Shown: piece after piece, positions 1 to 8,657 of the stretch | Position numbering within the stretch: position 1 is the first letter of the stretch | How the letters are laid out: every line of letters starts with the position of its first letter | DNA from: Akkermansiaceae bacterium | Lineage (GTDB): Bacteria; Verrucomicrobiota; Verrucomicrobiia; Verrucomicrobiales; Akkermansiaceae | NCBI GenBank assembly: GCA_905182475.1 | Contig: CAJJBR010000014.1 | Coordinates: 1 to 64,000, forward strand | Length of the DNA: 64,000 bases | Direction of reading: 5' to 3' | Made by a program: the position numbers and the translations under genes | Notes under the pieces: generated by a model | The model's database searches: none | Told to the model about the DNA's origin: nothing | The model's input: the letters and a program-made list of their open reading frames with translations, nothing else

Positions 1-28
1 GAATAGGGAATAGGGAATAGGGAATAGC
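1..28. repeat. Heptanucleotide tandem repeat at window edge
   Basis: Four copies of the 7-bp unit GAATAGG, the last ending in C, lie at the very start. On the minus strand they read as CCTATTC units, like the array just upstream of ilvA. The array may sit upstream of a minus-strand gene that lies outside the window. It could extend beyond the edge. Confidence 0.8.
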
Positions 29-129
29 GGCACGGCGGAGTCCGATGAGTTCGAAGTGCCCGTCGCTACCCATCCTGGCGCTCGGTTATGCAAGGTAGGC
101 GAAGACGATCCGTTCTAAGATCCGGGCAC

Positions 130-158
130 AAAAAAAGCGGGCGTTGCAGCCCGCTTTT
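130..158 (-). terminator. Rho-independent terminator of the bactofilin gene
   Basis: On the minus strand a 7-bp GC-rich stem (AGCGGGC/GCCCGCT) with a 6-base loop is followed by a run of seven T. It lies 26 bp downstream of the bactofilin stop codon, as expected for an intrinsic terminator. Confidence 0.8.
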
Positions 159-183
159 CAAAATTGGTAAAGAATCGGAGGGA

Positions 184-504
184 TTACCCGCCGATTTCGG
201 TGCGACCGCAGAGCTGAGCGCCTTCTTCCATGGAGAATACCTTGGATTTGATGTCGCCATTGATCTTGGACTTATCCTTGAGCTCGCAGCGGCCGGAAGT
301 GATTTTACCTTCGACATTGCCATAGACTTTCACGTCGCCTGCTGTGACGTCGCCTTTTACCCTGGCGTTTTCACCGATGGTGACCTTGCCTTTCTCTGAA
401 GTGATTTCGCCATCGATTTTTCCATCGACGATCATGTCATTAGAGAAACGGATGGAGCCGATAATTTCGATTCCAGAGGAGAGTACGTTGGTAGCATTTG
501 CCAT
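184..504 (-). CDS. Bactofilin (polymer-forming cytoskeletal protein)
   Basis: A 106-residue protein made almost entirely of short hydrophobic/glycine turns (DGKIDGEI, ARVKGDV, GNVEGKI), the pattern of the bactofilin right-handed beta-helix. Bactofilins polymerise without nucleotide into filaments that scaffold cell-shape or wall enzymes. The length matches the minimal single-domain family form. The gene is divergent from the FHA-domain gene, with about 128 bp between the two starts, and has its own terminator. No membrane segment is visible. The family call is confident; the cellular role here is not known. Confidence 0.9.
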   Translation of the reverse strand: MANATNVLSSGIEIIGSIRFSNDMIVDGKIDGEITSEKGKVTIGENARVKGDVTAGDVKVYGNVEGKITSGRCELKDKSKINGDIKSKVFSMEEGAQLCGRTEIGG

Positions 505-632
505 AGCGGCTGTAAAGAAGCAGATACGGTGATGGATGGCAATCGGAAAGAATTCTGTAATCAGAGGATTTTTCAGATGCTTTGTTTTTACTTTTTGCGT
601 TAGAAAGGGTAAAATCCAACCGTTTATCTGTT

Positions 633-1253
633 ATGCCAAGAGTTATCATCACCGTCCCGGAAAAAAACGCTCAACCCTACCGCTTCAAACTCGATCGCAA
701 GGTCGTCAGCCTGGGGCGGGGGAGCGATAACCATATTGTCATCGATTGTAGCTCTGTTTCCGGGAAGCACGCAGAGATGCACCGGGTCGAAGGCGGCTAC
801 GAACTAGCCGACCTAGGATCGACCAACGGAATCAAATACGATGGCACCCGGCAACAGAAGGTTTCACTGCGCTCGGGAATGACCGTAAAACTCGGTGATG
901 TGTCCTTTGATTTCACACTTACCGAAGAGGAACTCGAATCCCTCGGTCATGAGAAGCCGCTGAACGAATCCCCGATTTCCAAAGAGCCCGAGGAGGAAGC
1001 TCCTAAGAATAAGCAAAAAGCCAAAAGAGAACCTGAAACGTCACCACGTCGCAAGGTTGTCGTCCAGCAGTCTGCGGGCGCTGGATTGGGAATAATTATC
1101 CTTTTCTTTGTGTTGGCAGCAGCGTGCTTCTACGCAGGTCTCGCGATCCGCCACGAAAAGGACACCGGCGAATCCCTCATTAAAGCAATGGCGAACAAAG
1201 GGGATGTGGAGAAAGAAGCACCGGCTCCTACTCCTCCGGCTCCGGAGGAGTAA
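633..1253 (+). CDS. FHA-domain protein with C-terminal membrane segment
   Basis: The start is set at ATG 633 because the forkhead-associated fold begins right after it (MPRVIITVPE); the longer ORF start lacks support. The FHA domain covers about residues 1-95, with SLGRGSDNHI, SSVSGKHAEM and the DLGSTNGIKYDG signature that binds phosphothreonine. A charged Lys/Glu-rich linker follows. One hydrophobic segment (about 150-175, GAGLGIIILFFVLAAACFYA) should anchor the protein, and the tail is Pro/Ala-rich. It is probably a membrane-tethered reader of Ser/Thr kinase signals. No kinase gene is in the window, and the phospho-partner is unknown. Confidence 0.88.
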   Translation: MPRVIITVPEKNAQPYRFKLDRKVVSLGRGSDNHIVIDCSSVSGKHAEMHRVEGGYELADLGSTNGIKYDGTRQQKVSLRSGMTVKLGDVSFDFTLTEEELESLGHEKPLNESPISKEPEEEAPKNKQKAKREPETSPRRKVVVQQSAGAGLGIIILFFVLAAACFYAGLAIRHEKDTGESLIKAMANKGDVEKEAPAPTPPAPEE

Positions 1254-1313
1254 ATCCAGTCCGCGACTGGACGGAAGGATTACAGGAAAGGGGTTTCTAG
1301 CCCCTTCTGCATA

Positions 1314-2429
1314 TTAGACGTTGAATCGGAATTCGATCACGTCTCCGTCCTTGACGGTGTATTCCTTGCCCTCGATTCGGAGCTTGCCGGCGGTCTTGGC
1401 GGCGGTCTTGCCGCCTGCAGCGACGTAGTCGTCGTAATGGGCAACTTCCGCAGCGATGAAGCCACGCTCGAAATCGGTATGGATCACTCCGGCGGCTGCC
1501 GGAGCCTTGTCGCCCTCGGTGATCGTCCATGCGCGGGTTTCCTGAACACCGGTAGTAAGATAGGTGCGGAGTCCGAGAAGGTGGTAAACGCCTCGGATCA
1601 GCCCAGAGACACCGGAATCCTTCACGCCCATGTCCGCAAGGAACTCAGCTGCATCTGCAGGTTCCAGATCGGAGAGCTCTTCCTCGATCTGGGCTGAAAT
1701 TACGATGGCTTCCGCTCCGGAGTGCTCGGATGCGAATTTGCGGACTTTCGCGACAAGTTCGTTGGAGTCGGGGTCTTCCACGGCTCCTGCAAGTTCGGAT
1801 TCCAAGACGTTGCAGGCGTAGATCGTCTTTTTTGAGGAGAGCAGGAAAAAGCCTTTCACGATCTCAGCGTCGTCTTCAGAGAAATCAATTGTCAGCGCCG
1901 GATTGCCCGCGTCGAGGTGCGGCATGATTACATCGATGAGTTCCACTTCCTTTTTGGATTCCTTGTCGCCGCTCTTCGCTTTCTTCTCGCGGGACGAGCG
2001 GCGTTTCTCCAAGGCTGCCATGTCGGCGAGGATTAGCTCCGCGTTAATGATCTCAATGTCGCGGATGGGATCGACCGAGCCGAGCTCGTGGATAATGTCG
2101 TCGTTTTCGAAGCAACGAACCACCTGTACGATTGCATCTGTCTCGCGGATATTCGCGAGGAACTTGTTTCCAAGACCCGCGCCCTCCGAGGCACCTTCTA
2201 CGAGACCCGCGATATCGACGAACTCGATGGCAGTCGGGACGAGCTTCTGTGATCCGGAAATTTTCGAAAGTACAGCTAGCCTGTCGTCTGGAACCATCAC
2301 GATCCCGACGTTCGGGTCGATGGTGCAGAAAGGATAGTTTGCCGCTTCCGCCTTCCGGGTGCGGGTGAGGGCGTTAAAGAGTGTTGATTTTCCGACGTTT
2401 GGTAGGCCTACGATTCCAGCTTTGAGCAT
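1314..2429 (-). CDS. ychF: Redox-regulated ATPase YchF (OLA1 family)
   Basis: A 371-residue protein from ATG 2429; the ORF track's longer start adds 15 unlikely residues. The P-loop GLPNVGKSTLFNALT is followed by the YchF-typical NYPFCTIDPN and DIAGLVEGAS. The G4 position reads NVLE instead of the NKxD of true GTPases, in line with the family's preference for ATP. A TGS domain forms the C-terminus (about 280-371). YchF binds the ribosome and is linked to stress responses. A 7-bp-period AT-rich array lies just upstream of the start. Confidence 0.96.
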   Translation of the reverse strand: MLKAGIVGLPNVGKSTLFNALTRTRKAEAANYPFCTIDPNVGIVMVPDDRLAVLSKISGSQKLVPTAIEFVDIAGLVEGASEGAGLGNKFLANIRETDAIVQVVRCFENDDIIHELGSVDPIRDIEIINAELILADMAALEKRRSSREKKAKSGDKESKKEVELIDVIMPHLDAGNPALTIDFSEDDAEIVKGFFLLSSKKTIYACNVLESELAGAVEDPDSNELVAKVRKFASEHSGAEAIVISAQIEEELSDLEPADAAEFLADMGVKDSGVSGLIRGVYHLLGLRTYLTTGVQETRAWTITEGDKAPAAAGVIHTDFERGFIAAEVAHYDDYVAAGGKTAAKTAGKLRIEGKEYTVKDGDVIEFRFNV

Positions 2430-2470
2430 ATCGCGCGGAGATTGGGCGGGGGAAAGGCAAATAACAAAGC

Positions 2471-2497
2471 TCAAAATTGAAAATTCAATAATTCAAG
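2471..2497. repeat. Heptad-period AT-rich array upstream of ychF
   Basis: TCAAAA, TGAAAA and TCAATA units start at 2471, 2478 and 2485 (7-bp step), with a further unit at 2493. In the ychF direction this reads as TTGAAT/TTTTGA units. The array starts about 42 bp before the ychF start codon. Confidence 0.6.
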
Positions 2498-2588
2498 CCC
2501 CACGGAAAGAACTGGGGTTGCGGTTGAAGAGGAACCACAATCGAAGCGCAGCGGAGATGGACAGACTGTAAAATCAAACCCCTCCATC

Positions 2589-2692
2589 AAATGAACACGG
2601 ATGAATGGACGCGGATGAACACGGATGAACACGGATGAACACGGATCGGATTCTTCAGTTCTTGCTTCTGGATTCTTGGTTCTGAGATTTGA
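2589..2692. repeat. Compound repeat: decamer array joined to heptad array
   Basis: From 2589 to 2647 a 10-bp unit (ACACGGATGA) is repeated about five times with small changes. It runs straight into TTCT units at 2659, 2666, 2673 and 2680, exactly 7 bp apart. The same head-to-tail order occurs upstream of holA and near 38.75 kb. It lies upstream of rplM. Confidence 0.8.
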
Positions 2693-2808
2693 TCGAAAAA
2701 ATCGGATATTTCCCGGTTGACAGTTCGCGAGGGGACTGACTAAGTTCCGCGCCCCTCCGGGTGGGCACGCTCAATCGCGCCTCGCCGCAGGATTTCCCTA
2801 TTACTGAA

Positions 2809-3240
2809 ATGAAGACATTTTCCGCCAAGCCACATGAAGTCGAACGCAAATGGTATGTGATCGACGCCAAAGGCAAAGTCCTCGGCCAAGTAGCCGTGGA
2901 AGCCGCGCGTTTGCTGCGTGGCAAAAATAAGCCGACTTTTACTTCTCACGTTGATACTGGCGATTTCGTCGTAGTGATCAATGCAGAGCACGTTGTCCTC
3001 ACTGGCACGAAAGAGACCGACAAGATATACACCCGTTTCTCCGGATACGTTGGTGGTAAGAAAGTCGAGAATCCTAAGAAGCTCCGCGAGCGCCGTCCGA
3101 TTCTTCTCGTCGAGAAGGCAGTTTGGGGCATGATCCCGAAAACCCGCCTTGGCCGCGTCCAGTTCGGTAAACTCAAGGTTTATGCAGGTGAAGAACACCC
3201 GCATGAAGCACAAGACCCGGCCGTTCACGAAGTCCGCTAA
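2809..3240 (+). CDS. rplM: 50S ribosomal protein L13 (uL13)
   Basis: A 143-residue protein from ATG 2809, chosen because [20 protein letters not shown] matches the family's N-terminus; the upstream GTG is less likely. Typical L13 blocks are present: [48 protein letters not shown] and the [10 protein letters not shown] block. It is a primary 23S rRNA binder in large-subunit assembly. It is followed after 24 bp by rpsI, the usual two-gene operon. The C-terminal tail is ordinary in length. Confidence 0.97.
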   Translation: MKTFSAKPHEVERKWYVIDAKGKVLGQVAVEAARLLRGKNKPTFTSHVDTGDFVVVINAEHVVLTGTKETDKIYTRFSGYVGGKKVENPKKLRERRPILLVEKAVWGMIPKTRLGRVQFGKLKVYAGEEHPHEAQDPAVHEVR

Positions 3241-3264
3241 TCAAATCTTTTCCAGAAAATTATT

Positions 3265-3660
3265 ATGCCAGCTACCGCTACACAAAGTTCCACAGGTCGC
3301 CGCAAGACCGCAGTCGCCCGCGTATGGGTCACCGAAGGTTCCGGTCAAGTGACCATCAACGGACTCTCCTTCGAAGAATACCTTCCGACCCTCGATCTTC
3401 AGAACGCAGTGATCGCTCCGTTTCAGACCGTGAACATGGTCAATAAATACGACGTGAAAGTGATCGTCAAAGGCGGAGGCAAGCATGCCCAAGCCATTGC
3501 AATCCGCCACGCGATTTCCCGTTCACTCACTCAGTTCGACCCAGAGAACCGCAAGCTCATTAAGCCAGAAGGCTTCCTCACCCGTGACCCACGGATGAAA
3601 GAGCGCAAAAAACCAGGCCAGCCTGGTGCACGCGCCCGCTTCCAGTTCTCCAAGCGTTAA
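3265..3660 (+). CDS. rpsI: 30S ribosomal protein S9 (uS9)
   Basis: A 131-residue protein with S9 landmarks: GRRKTAVARVWV near the N-terminus, VKGGGKHAQAIAIRHAISR in the middle, and a basic end RARFQFSKR. The final Lys-Arg tail reaches the ribosomal P site in known structures. It is co-directional with rplM and probably co-transcribed. A strong terminator follows 27 bp after the stop. Confidence 0.97.
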   Translation: MPATATQSSTGRRKTAVARVWVTEGSGQVTINGLSFEEYLPTLDLQNAVIAPFQTVNMVNKYDVKVIVKGGGKHAQAIAIRHAISRSLTQFDPENRKLIKPEGFLTRDPRMKERKKPGQPGARARFQFSKR

Positions 3661-3687
3661 TCGCGAAGCATTACAATTTCAAAGAAG

Positions 3688-3712
3688 CCGCATCACACGA
3701 TGCGGTTTTTTT
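3688..3712 (+). terminator. Rho-independent terminator of rplM-rpsI
   Basis: A 7-bp stem CCGCATC/GATGCGG with loop ACAC is followed directly by seven T. It lies just downstream of rpsI. Confidence 0.92.
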
Positions 3713-3788
3713 GTGTACTGGTTGCGAATATTTTCCGCAACTTTTTGCCTAGCCAAGGGTTCTCCCTAAACTGATCTTATACAAAACA

Positions 3789-5153
3789 ATGAAAACGAAT
3801 ATTTTGATTCCAGGTGTGGCACTCGCAATCGGCCTCGGTGTGGGCTTTGGTATAGGCAAAGGAGGGGGCGGAGCCGCCAGTGAAATATCCGGTTCCGGTA
3901 GTGAGGTAAAAACCCGTGCAGGGGATAGAGGAATGGACAGGGGTTCTGGTGGAGGCCGCAAATCCAAGGCGCGCAGCCTTGAGGAAATTTACCGTCAGCC
4001 AGGGCAAAGCAGTAGGGTGCAAGCGCTGCTCGATTTTTATTCAAATCTTGGCCCGGGTGAATTTCAGTCCGAGGCCGAGAAACTCGAGGCGCTTCCGTTT
4101 AACGAACGCATCCTCGCTTCGGTGCTTCTTTTCGGAAAATGGGCGGAAGTCGATCCCACTGCTGCGATGGCTTTCACGGGTACTATGGGCATGACTGGTG
4201 GGTTCGTTAGGCCGACCGTGCTCCAAGGCTGGGCAAGCACCGACCCAGTGAATGCAGCGAAATACTATACGGAGAATCCGGCACAGTTCGCTATGATGAA
4301 TATGATGGGTGGTCGCGGTGGACGCGGTATGGGAATGCAGGGGCCCGGTGGCATCATCGCCGGAGAGTGGGCAAAGCAGGATCCTACTGGTGCGATGGAG
4401 TGGGCCAAGGGGCTAAAGAGCAACAGCTCCCAAGCAATGACATCCGTAGTTTCTGAAGTCGCAAAAACCGATCCGAAAAAAGCTGCAGAAATGGCGGCTT
4501 CGATGGATGAGGGTTCGCGCGGCAATGCCTACGAGACCATTGCGAAACAATGGGGTGCATCGAATTTTAGTGAGGCTCAAGCATGGGCGAACGGCCTTCC
4601 AGAAGAGCAACGTGGCGCGGCTATGGCCTCGGCTATCGCCGGTCTTGCCCAAACCAGCCCGGAGCTGGCCGCCACGGAGATTGGAAAAATGACCGATACC
4701 GATGCGCGCCGTGAGGCAATTCCTTCGGTTGCAAAAAATTACGCACGTGAAGATGTCCGTGGCTCGATGGACTGGCTCAACAGTCTTGACGATGATGCTG
4801 CGAAAAAAGATTCCATGCGGGAAGTAATGCCGATCTGGGCAGCTTCCGACAGCAGTGCAGCCTTGGAATTTGTGAAATCGCAGACCTCACCGGAAGTGAA
4901 GGACAGCGCGGCTCAGAGCTACGTTTGGAGTAATCGCACTTCTTCTCCAGCAGAGCTGGTAGAAGTTGCGGGCTTGATTACCAATGAACGTGACAGGAGC
5001 CGGACTACTGGGGTGGTTGCTGCCCGCTGGATGCAGGAGGACAAGGAGGCGGCAACAGAATTCATCAACGGCAGCAATGCGATAGACGATGGCATGAAGG
5101 AACGCCTTCTCAATGGTGGCAGCATGTGGGGCGGTCGGGGTAGGGGGCGTTAG
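3789..5153 (+). CDS. Ala/Gly-rich repeat protein with N-terminal anchor
   Basis: A 454-residue protein I cannot assign to a named family. An N-terminal hydrophobic Gly-rich segment (about residues 6-25) suggests a signal anchor. A charged linker follows, then several degenerate helical repeats of about 35-40 residues built around the pattern W-A-x-x-D-P-x-x-A (GWASTDPVNAAKY, EWAKQDPTGAMEWAKGL, VAKTDPKKAAEMA). They resemble TPR/HEAT-like alpha-solenoids, so a periplasmic or membrane-linked scaffold is a guess. A Met/Gly-rich insert (MMNMMGGRGGRGMGMQG) and a GGRGRGR tail are odd. It lies upstream of the lemA-like gene but may be transcribed alone. Confidence 0.75.
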   Translation: MKTNILIPGVALAIGLGVGFGIGKGGGGAASEISGSGSEVKTRAGDRGMDRGSGGGRKSKARSLEEIYRQPGQSSRVQALLDFYSNLGPGEFQSEAEKLEALPFNERILASVLLFGKWAEVDPTAAMAFTGTMGMTGGFVRPTVLQGWASTDPVNAAKYYTENPAQFAMMNMMGGRGGRGMGMQGPGGIIAGEWAKQDPTGAMEWAKGLKSNSSQAMTSVVSEVAKTDPKKAAEMAASMDEGSRGNAYETIAKQWGASNFSEAQAWANGLPEEQRGAAMASAIAGLAQTSPELAATEIGKMTDTDARREAIPSVAKNYAREDVRGSMDWLNSLDDDAAKKDSMREVMPIWAASDSSAALEFVKSQTSPEVKDSAAQSYVWSNRTSSPAELVEVAGLITNERDRSRTTGVVAARWMQEDKEAATEFINGSNAIDDGMKERLLNGGSMWGGRGRGR

Positions 5154-5214
5154 ATCTCCCTGCACCTTCAAAGCTTCTTGCAAACTAACAGGCGTTCGAT
5201 AGAAAGACGGCACT

Positions 5215-5820
5215 ATGGCAATGGGATCAGGACTGGTATTGGTTATCGTGGTGATCGGATTGGTCGCCGTGTTCGGGGTTTTAGCGATGGGCGTTTACAA
5301 CGGCCTAGTGAAGCTGCGGAATATGTATAAAAACGCGTTCTCGCAGATCGACGTCCAGTTGAAACGCAGGCACGACTTAATCCCGAACCTCGTCGAAACC
5401 GCGAAGGCCTACATGAGCCACGAGCGGGAAACCCTGGAAGCGGTCATCGCAGCACGGAATGTTGCTTCTGGTGCCCGTGAAGCCGCTGCTGCCAATCCGG
5501 GTGATCCCGGCGCATTGGAGCAGCTCGGGAAAGCCGAGGCCGGTCTCGGCGGTGTCCTTGGCCGACTCTTTGCTGTTGCGGAAGCCTATCCCGACCTAAA
5601 GGCGAACCAGAACATGATGCAGCTCAGCGAGGAACTGACGACCACGGAGAACAAGGTCGCCTTTTCCCGACAGGCTTACAACGATAGCGTCCTGGCTTAT
5701 AACAATAAGCGCGAGGTTTTCCCAAACAACATCGTCGCTGGAATGTTCGGCTTTGATAAAGCGGCCTCGTTTGAGATCGTGAACGAAGCAGAGCGCGATG
5801 CTCCAAAGGTGCAATTCTGA
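5215..5820 (+). CDS. LemA family protein
   Basis: A 201-residue protein with one N-terminal membrane helix (about 5-28), then the family core YKNAFSQIDVQLKRRHDLIPNLVETAK and the AYPDLKAN and FSRQAYND blocks. LemA proteins are inner-membrane proteins with a helical domain of unknown biochemical role, often paired with M48 proteases or TPM-domain proteins. That is the case here: the M48 gene begins 19 bp downstream in the same direction, so the two are probably one operon. The length is typical. Confidence 0.93.
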   Translation: MAMGSGLVLVIVVIGLVAVFGVLAMGVYNGLVKLRNMYKNAFSQIDVQLKRRHDLIPNLVETAKAYMSHERETLEAVIAARNVASGAREAAAANPGDPGALEQLGKAEAGLGGVLGRLFAVAEAYPDLKANQNMMQLSEELTTTENKVAFSRQAYNDSVLAYNNKREVFPNNIVAGMFGFDKAASFEIVNEAERDAPKVQF

Positions 5821-5839
5821 TTTTTCCGGATAAACGCCG

Positions 5840-7744
5840 ATGAACTTTTTCGAGGCACAGGAGAGGGCGCGGAAATCGAGCCGCTTTCTGGTCTGGTGGT
5901 TCATACTTTCCGTGCTGGGCGTCATCATAACGATGTATGCCTTGGCAACGGTTTATCTCCGAATTTCCAATCCCGAGAAACAAGCCGAGTTTGATCCGGC
6001 GCAAACCGTCCAATTCGTAGGGTGGTGGAATCCGGAACTGCTGGTTGGGATCGCCGTAATCGTCGGCGGGATTATTATGATCGGGAGTTGGATCAAGCTC
6101 GCCCAGCTTTCCTCCGGTGGAAAAGTCGTGGCTCAGGGGCTAGGAGGTAGGCCGGTGGAGCCAACCACCTCCGACCTTGCTGAGAGGCGGTTGCTGAATG
6201 TGGTGGAGGAAATGGCCATTGCCTCGGGCGTACCGGTTCCGGAGGTATGGATCATGGACGACGAGGAAGGGATCAACGCCTTCGCCGCAGGAACCGATCC
6301 CTCGAACGCTGTGATAGGCGTGACCCGTGGAACTTTGGATCGATTGACCCGCTCAGAGCTTCAGGGCGTGGTGGCCCACGAGTTCAGTCATATCCTCAAC
6401 GGGGACATGAAATTGAACATGCGCCTGATGGGGTGGGTTTTCGGCCTGGTGATGCTCTCCATGCTGGGGCGTATCATGCTGCAATCCTTCCACTTTATGA
6501 GGGGTTCACGTGATTCGAAAGGTGGTGGTGTCATCATCGCCATTATCATAGCCGGCGTTGCTGTCTGGCTTGTCGGCTCCATTGGCGTGCTTTTCGCGCG
6601 GATGCTGCAGTCTGCAATTTCGCGGCAGCGGGAGTTTCTCGCGGATGCATCGGCAGTTCAATTTACCCGAGATCCAAATGGCATCTCCGGTGCGTTGAAG
6701 AAGATCGGAGGCTTTTCCGAACACGGGAAAATCTCTTCTCCGAAAGCGATGGAATCCCGACACATGTTCTTCGCAGGCAGTGGCTTCAGTGCTTTGATGG
6801 CCACCCACCCACCTCTGGAAAAACGGATACTTGCAATCGATCCGAATTGGAAAGGTGAAATGCTCAAGGGCAAGGCTGATCCTGTTTCCGCTACCGAATT
6901 TTCCGGAGCGATGGGCTTCTCTGGCTCGCTGGAGCAGGTGAATTCTGGAGATCGGTTGAATTCGTTAGGTGAAAGCGCTCGGCTTGACGCCCACGTTGGT
7001 GCCGCTATCCGGGAGGAACTCCGTGCTGGGAAGGTCACTTCATTTTCGAAACAGGAAGCCAAGTCACTGCTGCTTGGCCTGTTGGTGGCTGCGGATACCG
7101 ATGGTCGGGAGATTGGGAAAACGATTCTCGCAAAGCATGGTTTCGATGAGGAAACGATTGCCCAGGTGATCGCCTGGAGCGTGGATCTGGAAAGCTACAA
7201 CTCTGCAAAGAAACTTGCGCTGGTAGATCTTTCTCTCTCTTGGTTGCGGAAAATGGGCAAGCCGGAGGCGAAGGGATTCGTTGCCGCGAGTAAGGCGCTC
7301 ATTGAGGCGGATGGGGAGGTGAACCTCTTCGAATTTATGCTCCAGAAAGTGATCGAGAGGCATGTGGAAATCGGCCTCGGGATTAAGCCGGTTCCAGCGA
7401 TGAAATACCGCAATCTGACTTCCATCGAAACCGAAGTCGCGCAGGTTCTGAGTGCGTTCGCGGTTCTTGCCGGTGGTGAAGCCGCTCTGGAAAATGCCGC
7501 TGCGGAATTCCGCGAATATACGGCAAGGGAACTTCCGCGTGTCCAGGCCGGGCTGGCGGAGGTGGCTCAGGCGTTGGTGGAAATGGATGCGTCCACCCCA
7601 TTGGTAAAACAACAGATCCTGTGCCTTTGCTCTCTGGTTGCTACTGACGACGGCGCAGTGGAGGATAGGGAACTCACACTGCTGCGGGCAACTGCGGAGG
7701 CCATTGGGGCGCCTGTGCCGCCTTTGTTCAGGACAAAGGTGTGA
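5840..7744 (+). CDS. M48 family membrane metalloprotease with long C-terminal extension
   Basis: A 634-residue protein. Two N-terminal membrane helices (about 15-40 and 65-85) precede the zinc motif HEFSH (about 179-183). Two more helices (about 197-250) and the third-ligand region REFLADASAVQF follow. This is the HtpX/Ste24-like layout for proteolysis at the inner membrane. It is about twice the usual HtpX length: the extra ~300 residues are soluble and contain two acidic helical segments (ADTDGREI, ATDDGAVEDREL) that recall TerB-like metal-binding domains. That last point is inference. It pairs with the upstream lemA-like gene. Confidence 0.92.
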   Translation: MNFFEAQERARKSSRFLVWWFILSVLGVIITMYALATVYLRISNPEKQAEFDPAQTVQFVGWWNPELLVGIAVIVGGIIMIGSWIKLAQLSSGGKVVAQGLGGRPVEPTTSDLAERRLLNVVEEMAIASGVPVPEVWIMDDEEGINAFAAGTDPSNAVIGVTRGTLDRLTRSELQGVVAHEFSHILNGDMKLNMRLMGWVFGLVMLSMLGRIMLQSFHFMRGSRDSKGGGVIIAIIIAGVAVWLVGSIGVLFARMLQSAISRQREFLADASAVQFTRDPNGISGALKKIGGFSEHGKISSPKAMESRHMFFAGSGFSALMATHPPLEKRILAIDPNWKGEMLKGKADPVSATEFSGAMGFSGSLEQVNSGDRLNSLGESARLDAHVGAAIREELRAGKVTSFSKQEAKSLLLGLLVAADTDGREIGKTILAKHGFDEETIAQVIAWSVDLESYNSAKKLALVDLSLSWLRKMGKPEAKGFVAASKALIEADGEVNLFEFMLQKVIERHVEIGLGIKPVPAMKYRNLTSIETEVAQVLSAFAVLAGGEAALENAAAEFREYTARELPRVQAGLAEVAQALVEMDASTPLVKQQILCLCSLVATDDGAVEDRELTLLRATAEAIGAPVPPLFRTKV

Positions 7745-7814
7745 AATTCACCTGTGAGGCAAGCGAAGTCAGTCAACGCTTGCGTTCGGGCGATGCCGTG
7801 CGGAAGCTCCGGGT

Positions 7815-8654
7815 GTGGAGAAACAACGCAGGCCATGGTGGCTTTATTTCAATTTGCTGGGGCTAGATGCTCCTGTGATTGCAGTCGTTTGGCTGTTTCT
7901 CTTCGCGCAAACTTGGCGGGTGAACTATCATCCGTGGGAGGCATATGCCGCTCTTGGCCTTTTCGTTTGGGCGATACGGATTATGGGGAAACTGCTCTCC
8001 GCAGCGATGGCTGGGGTTGAAGAGGATTTTAACGTGAAGCATAGAAAAGCACTGAGAAACGTGGCTCTTCTGGCAGGCACCTCGTCGACCGTACTCACGG
8101 TCCTGAATTTCCCACTCTCAGGCTACAACTACTTCTTGATCGGAGCGGTTTTGGTCATCGGTTATTTCGCCCTGGCACTCTTTTCAACGGGAGAAGACAA
8201 CGAACCGGTGTATGCGAAGCACCTGATGGGAGGCTGCGCGTTCGCCTATGGGACGGCACTGATGGCACACGCATATCTCCCCAGTCTTGGGATTCAGCAA
8301 ATGGTGTTATCGCGGGAGTTCATTTGTTTTGCCGTTCTCTGCCTACTCGCCTCCTCCGCCACGGATCTCTGGACCCAGTCGGGAAAAGTCGAGGATCAGG
8401 AAATCAAGGCCGCCCACGAACTCGCACTCTCCCTACCTCTCACGCTGCTCGGCGCGGCTGCACTCGTCTTTGCAGTGCAGAACGAATCAATGAGTACCCG
8501 CCCGTTTTTCTACGGAATCCTGACTGGTGCTGCACTCCTGCAAATCCTCAACCGCATGCGTGGACGCTTCCGTATCGAGACCGTAAAAGTTCTCACCGGA
8601 GTCTGCTTGCTTGCTCCGGGAATGATTTTCGAGGCCTACGCGATTAGTAGGTGA
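7815..8654 (+). CDS. Hypothetical polytopic membrane protein
   Basis: A 279-residue protein from GTG 7815 with about eight hydrophobic segments and short loops; I recognise no family. One loop near the middle (TDLWTQSGKVEDQEI) is charged. It follows the M48 gene after 70 bp and ends 3 bp before the convergent ilvA stop, so the two genes share a very tight terminator region. No transport motif or cofactor site is visible. Confidence 0.75.
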   Translation: MEKQRRPWWLYFNLLGLDAPVIAVVWLFLFAQTWRVNYHPWEAYAALGLFVWAIRIMGKLLSAAMAGVEEDFNVKHRKALRNVALLAGTSSTVLTVLNFPLSGYNYFLIGAVLVIGYFALALFSTGEDNEPVYAKHLMGGCAFAYGTALMAHAYLPSLGIQQMVLSREFICFAVLCLLASSATDLWTQSGKVEDQEIKAAHELALSLPLTLLGAAALVFAVQNESMSTRPFFYGILTGAALLQILNRMRGRFRIETVKVLTGVCLLAPGMIFEAYAISR

Positions 8655-8657
8655 GAT

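Larger units (their letters stand above)
2430..2808. other. Divergent intergenic region rich in tandem repeats
   Basis: There is no convincing gene in these roughly 380 bp between the divergent ychF and rplM starts. The region holds two heptad arrays and one decamer array, listed separately. The promoter and leader of the rplM-rpsI operon must lie here. No leader motif for ribosomal-protein autoregulation could be identified by eye. Confidence 0.7.

Noticed and set aside
505-632. Promoter for the FHA gene with TAAAAT as -10
   Set aside because: No -35 word lies at an acceptable distance, so the site cannot be supported by eye.
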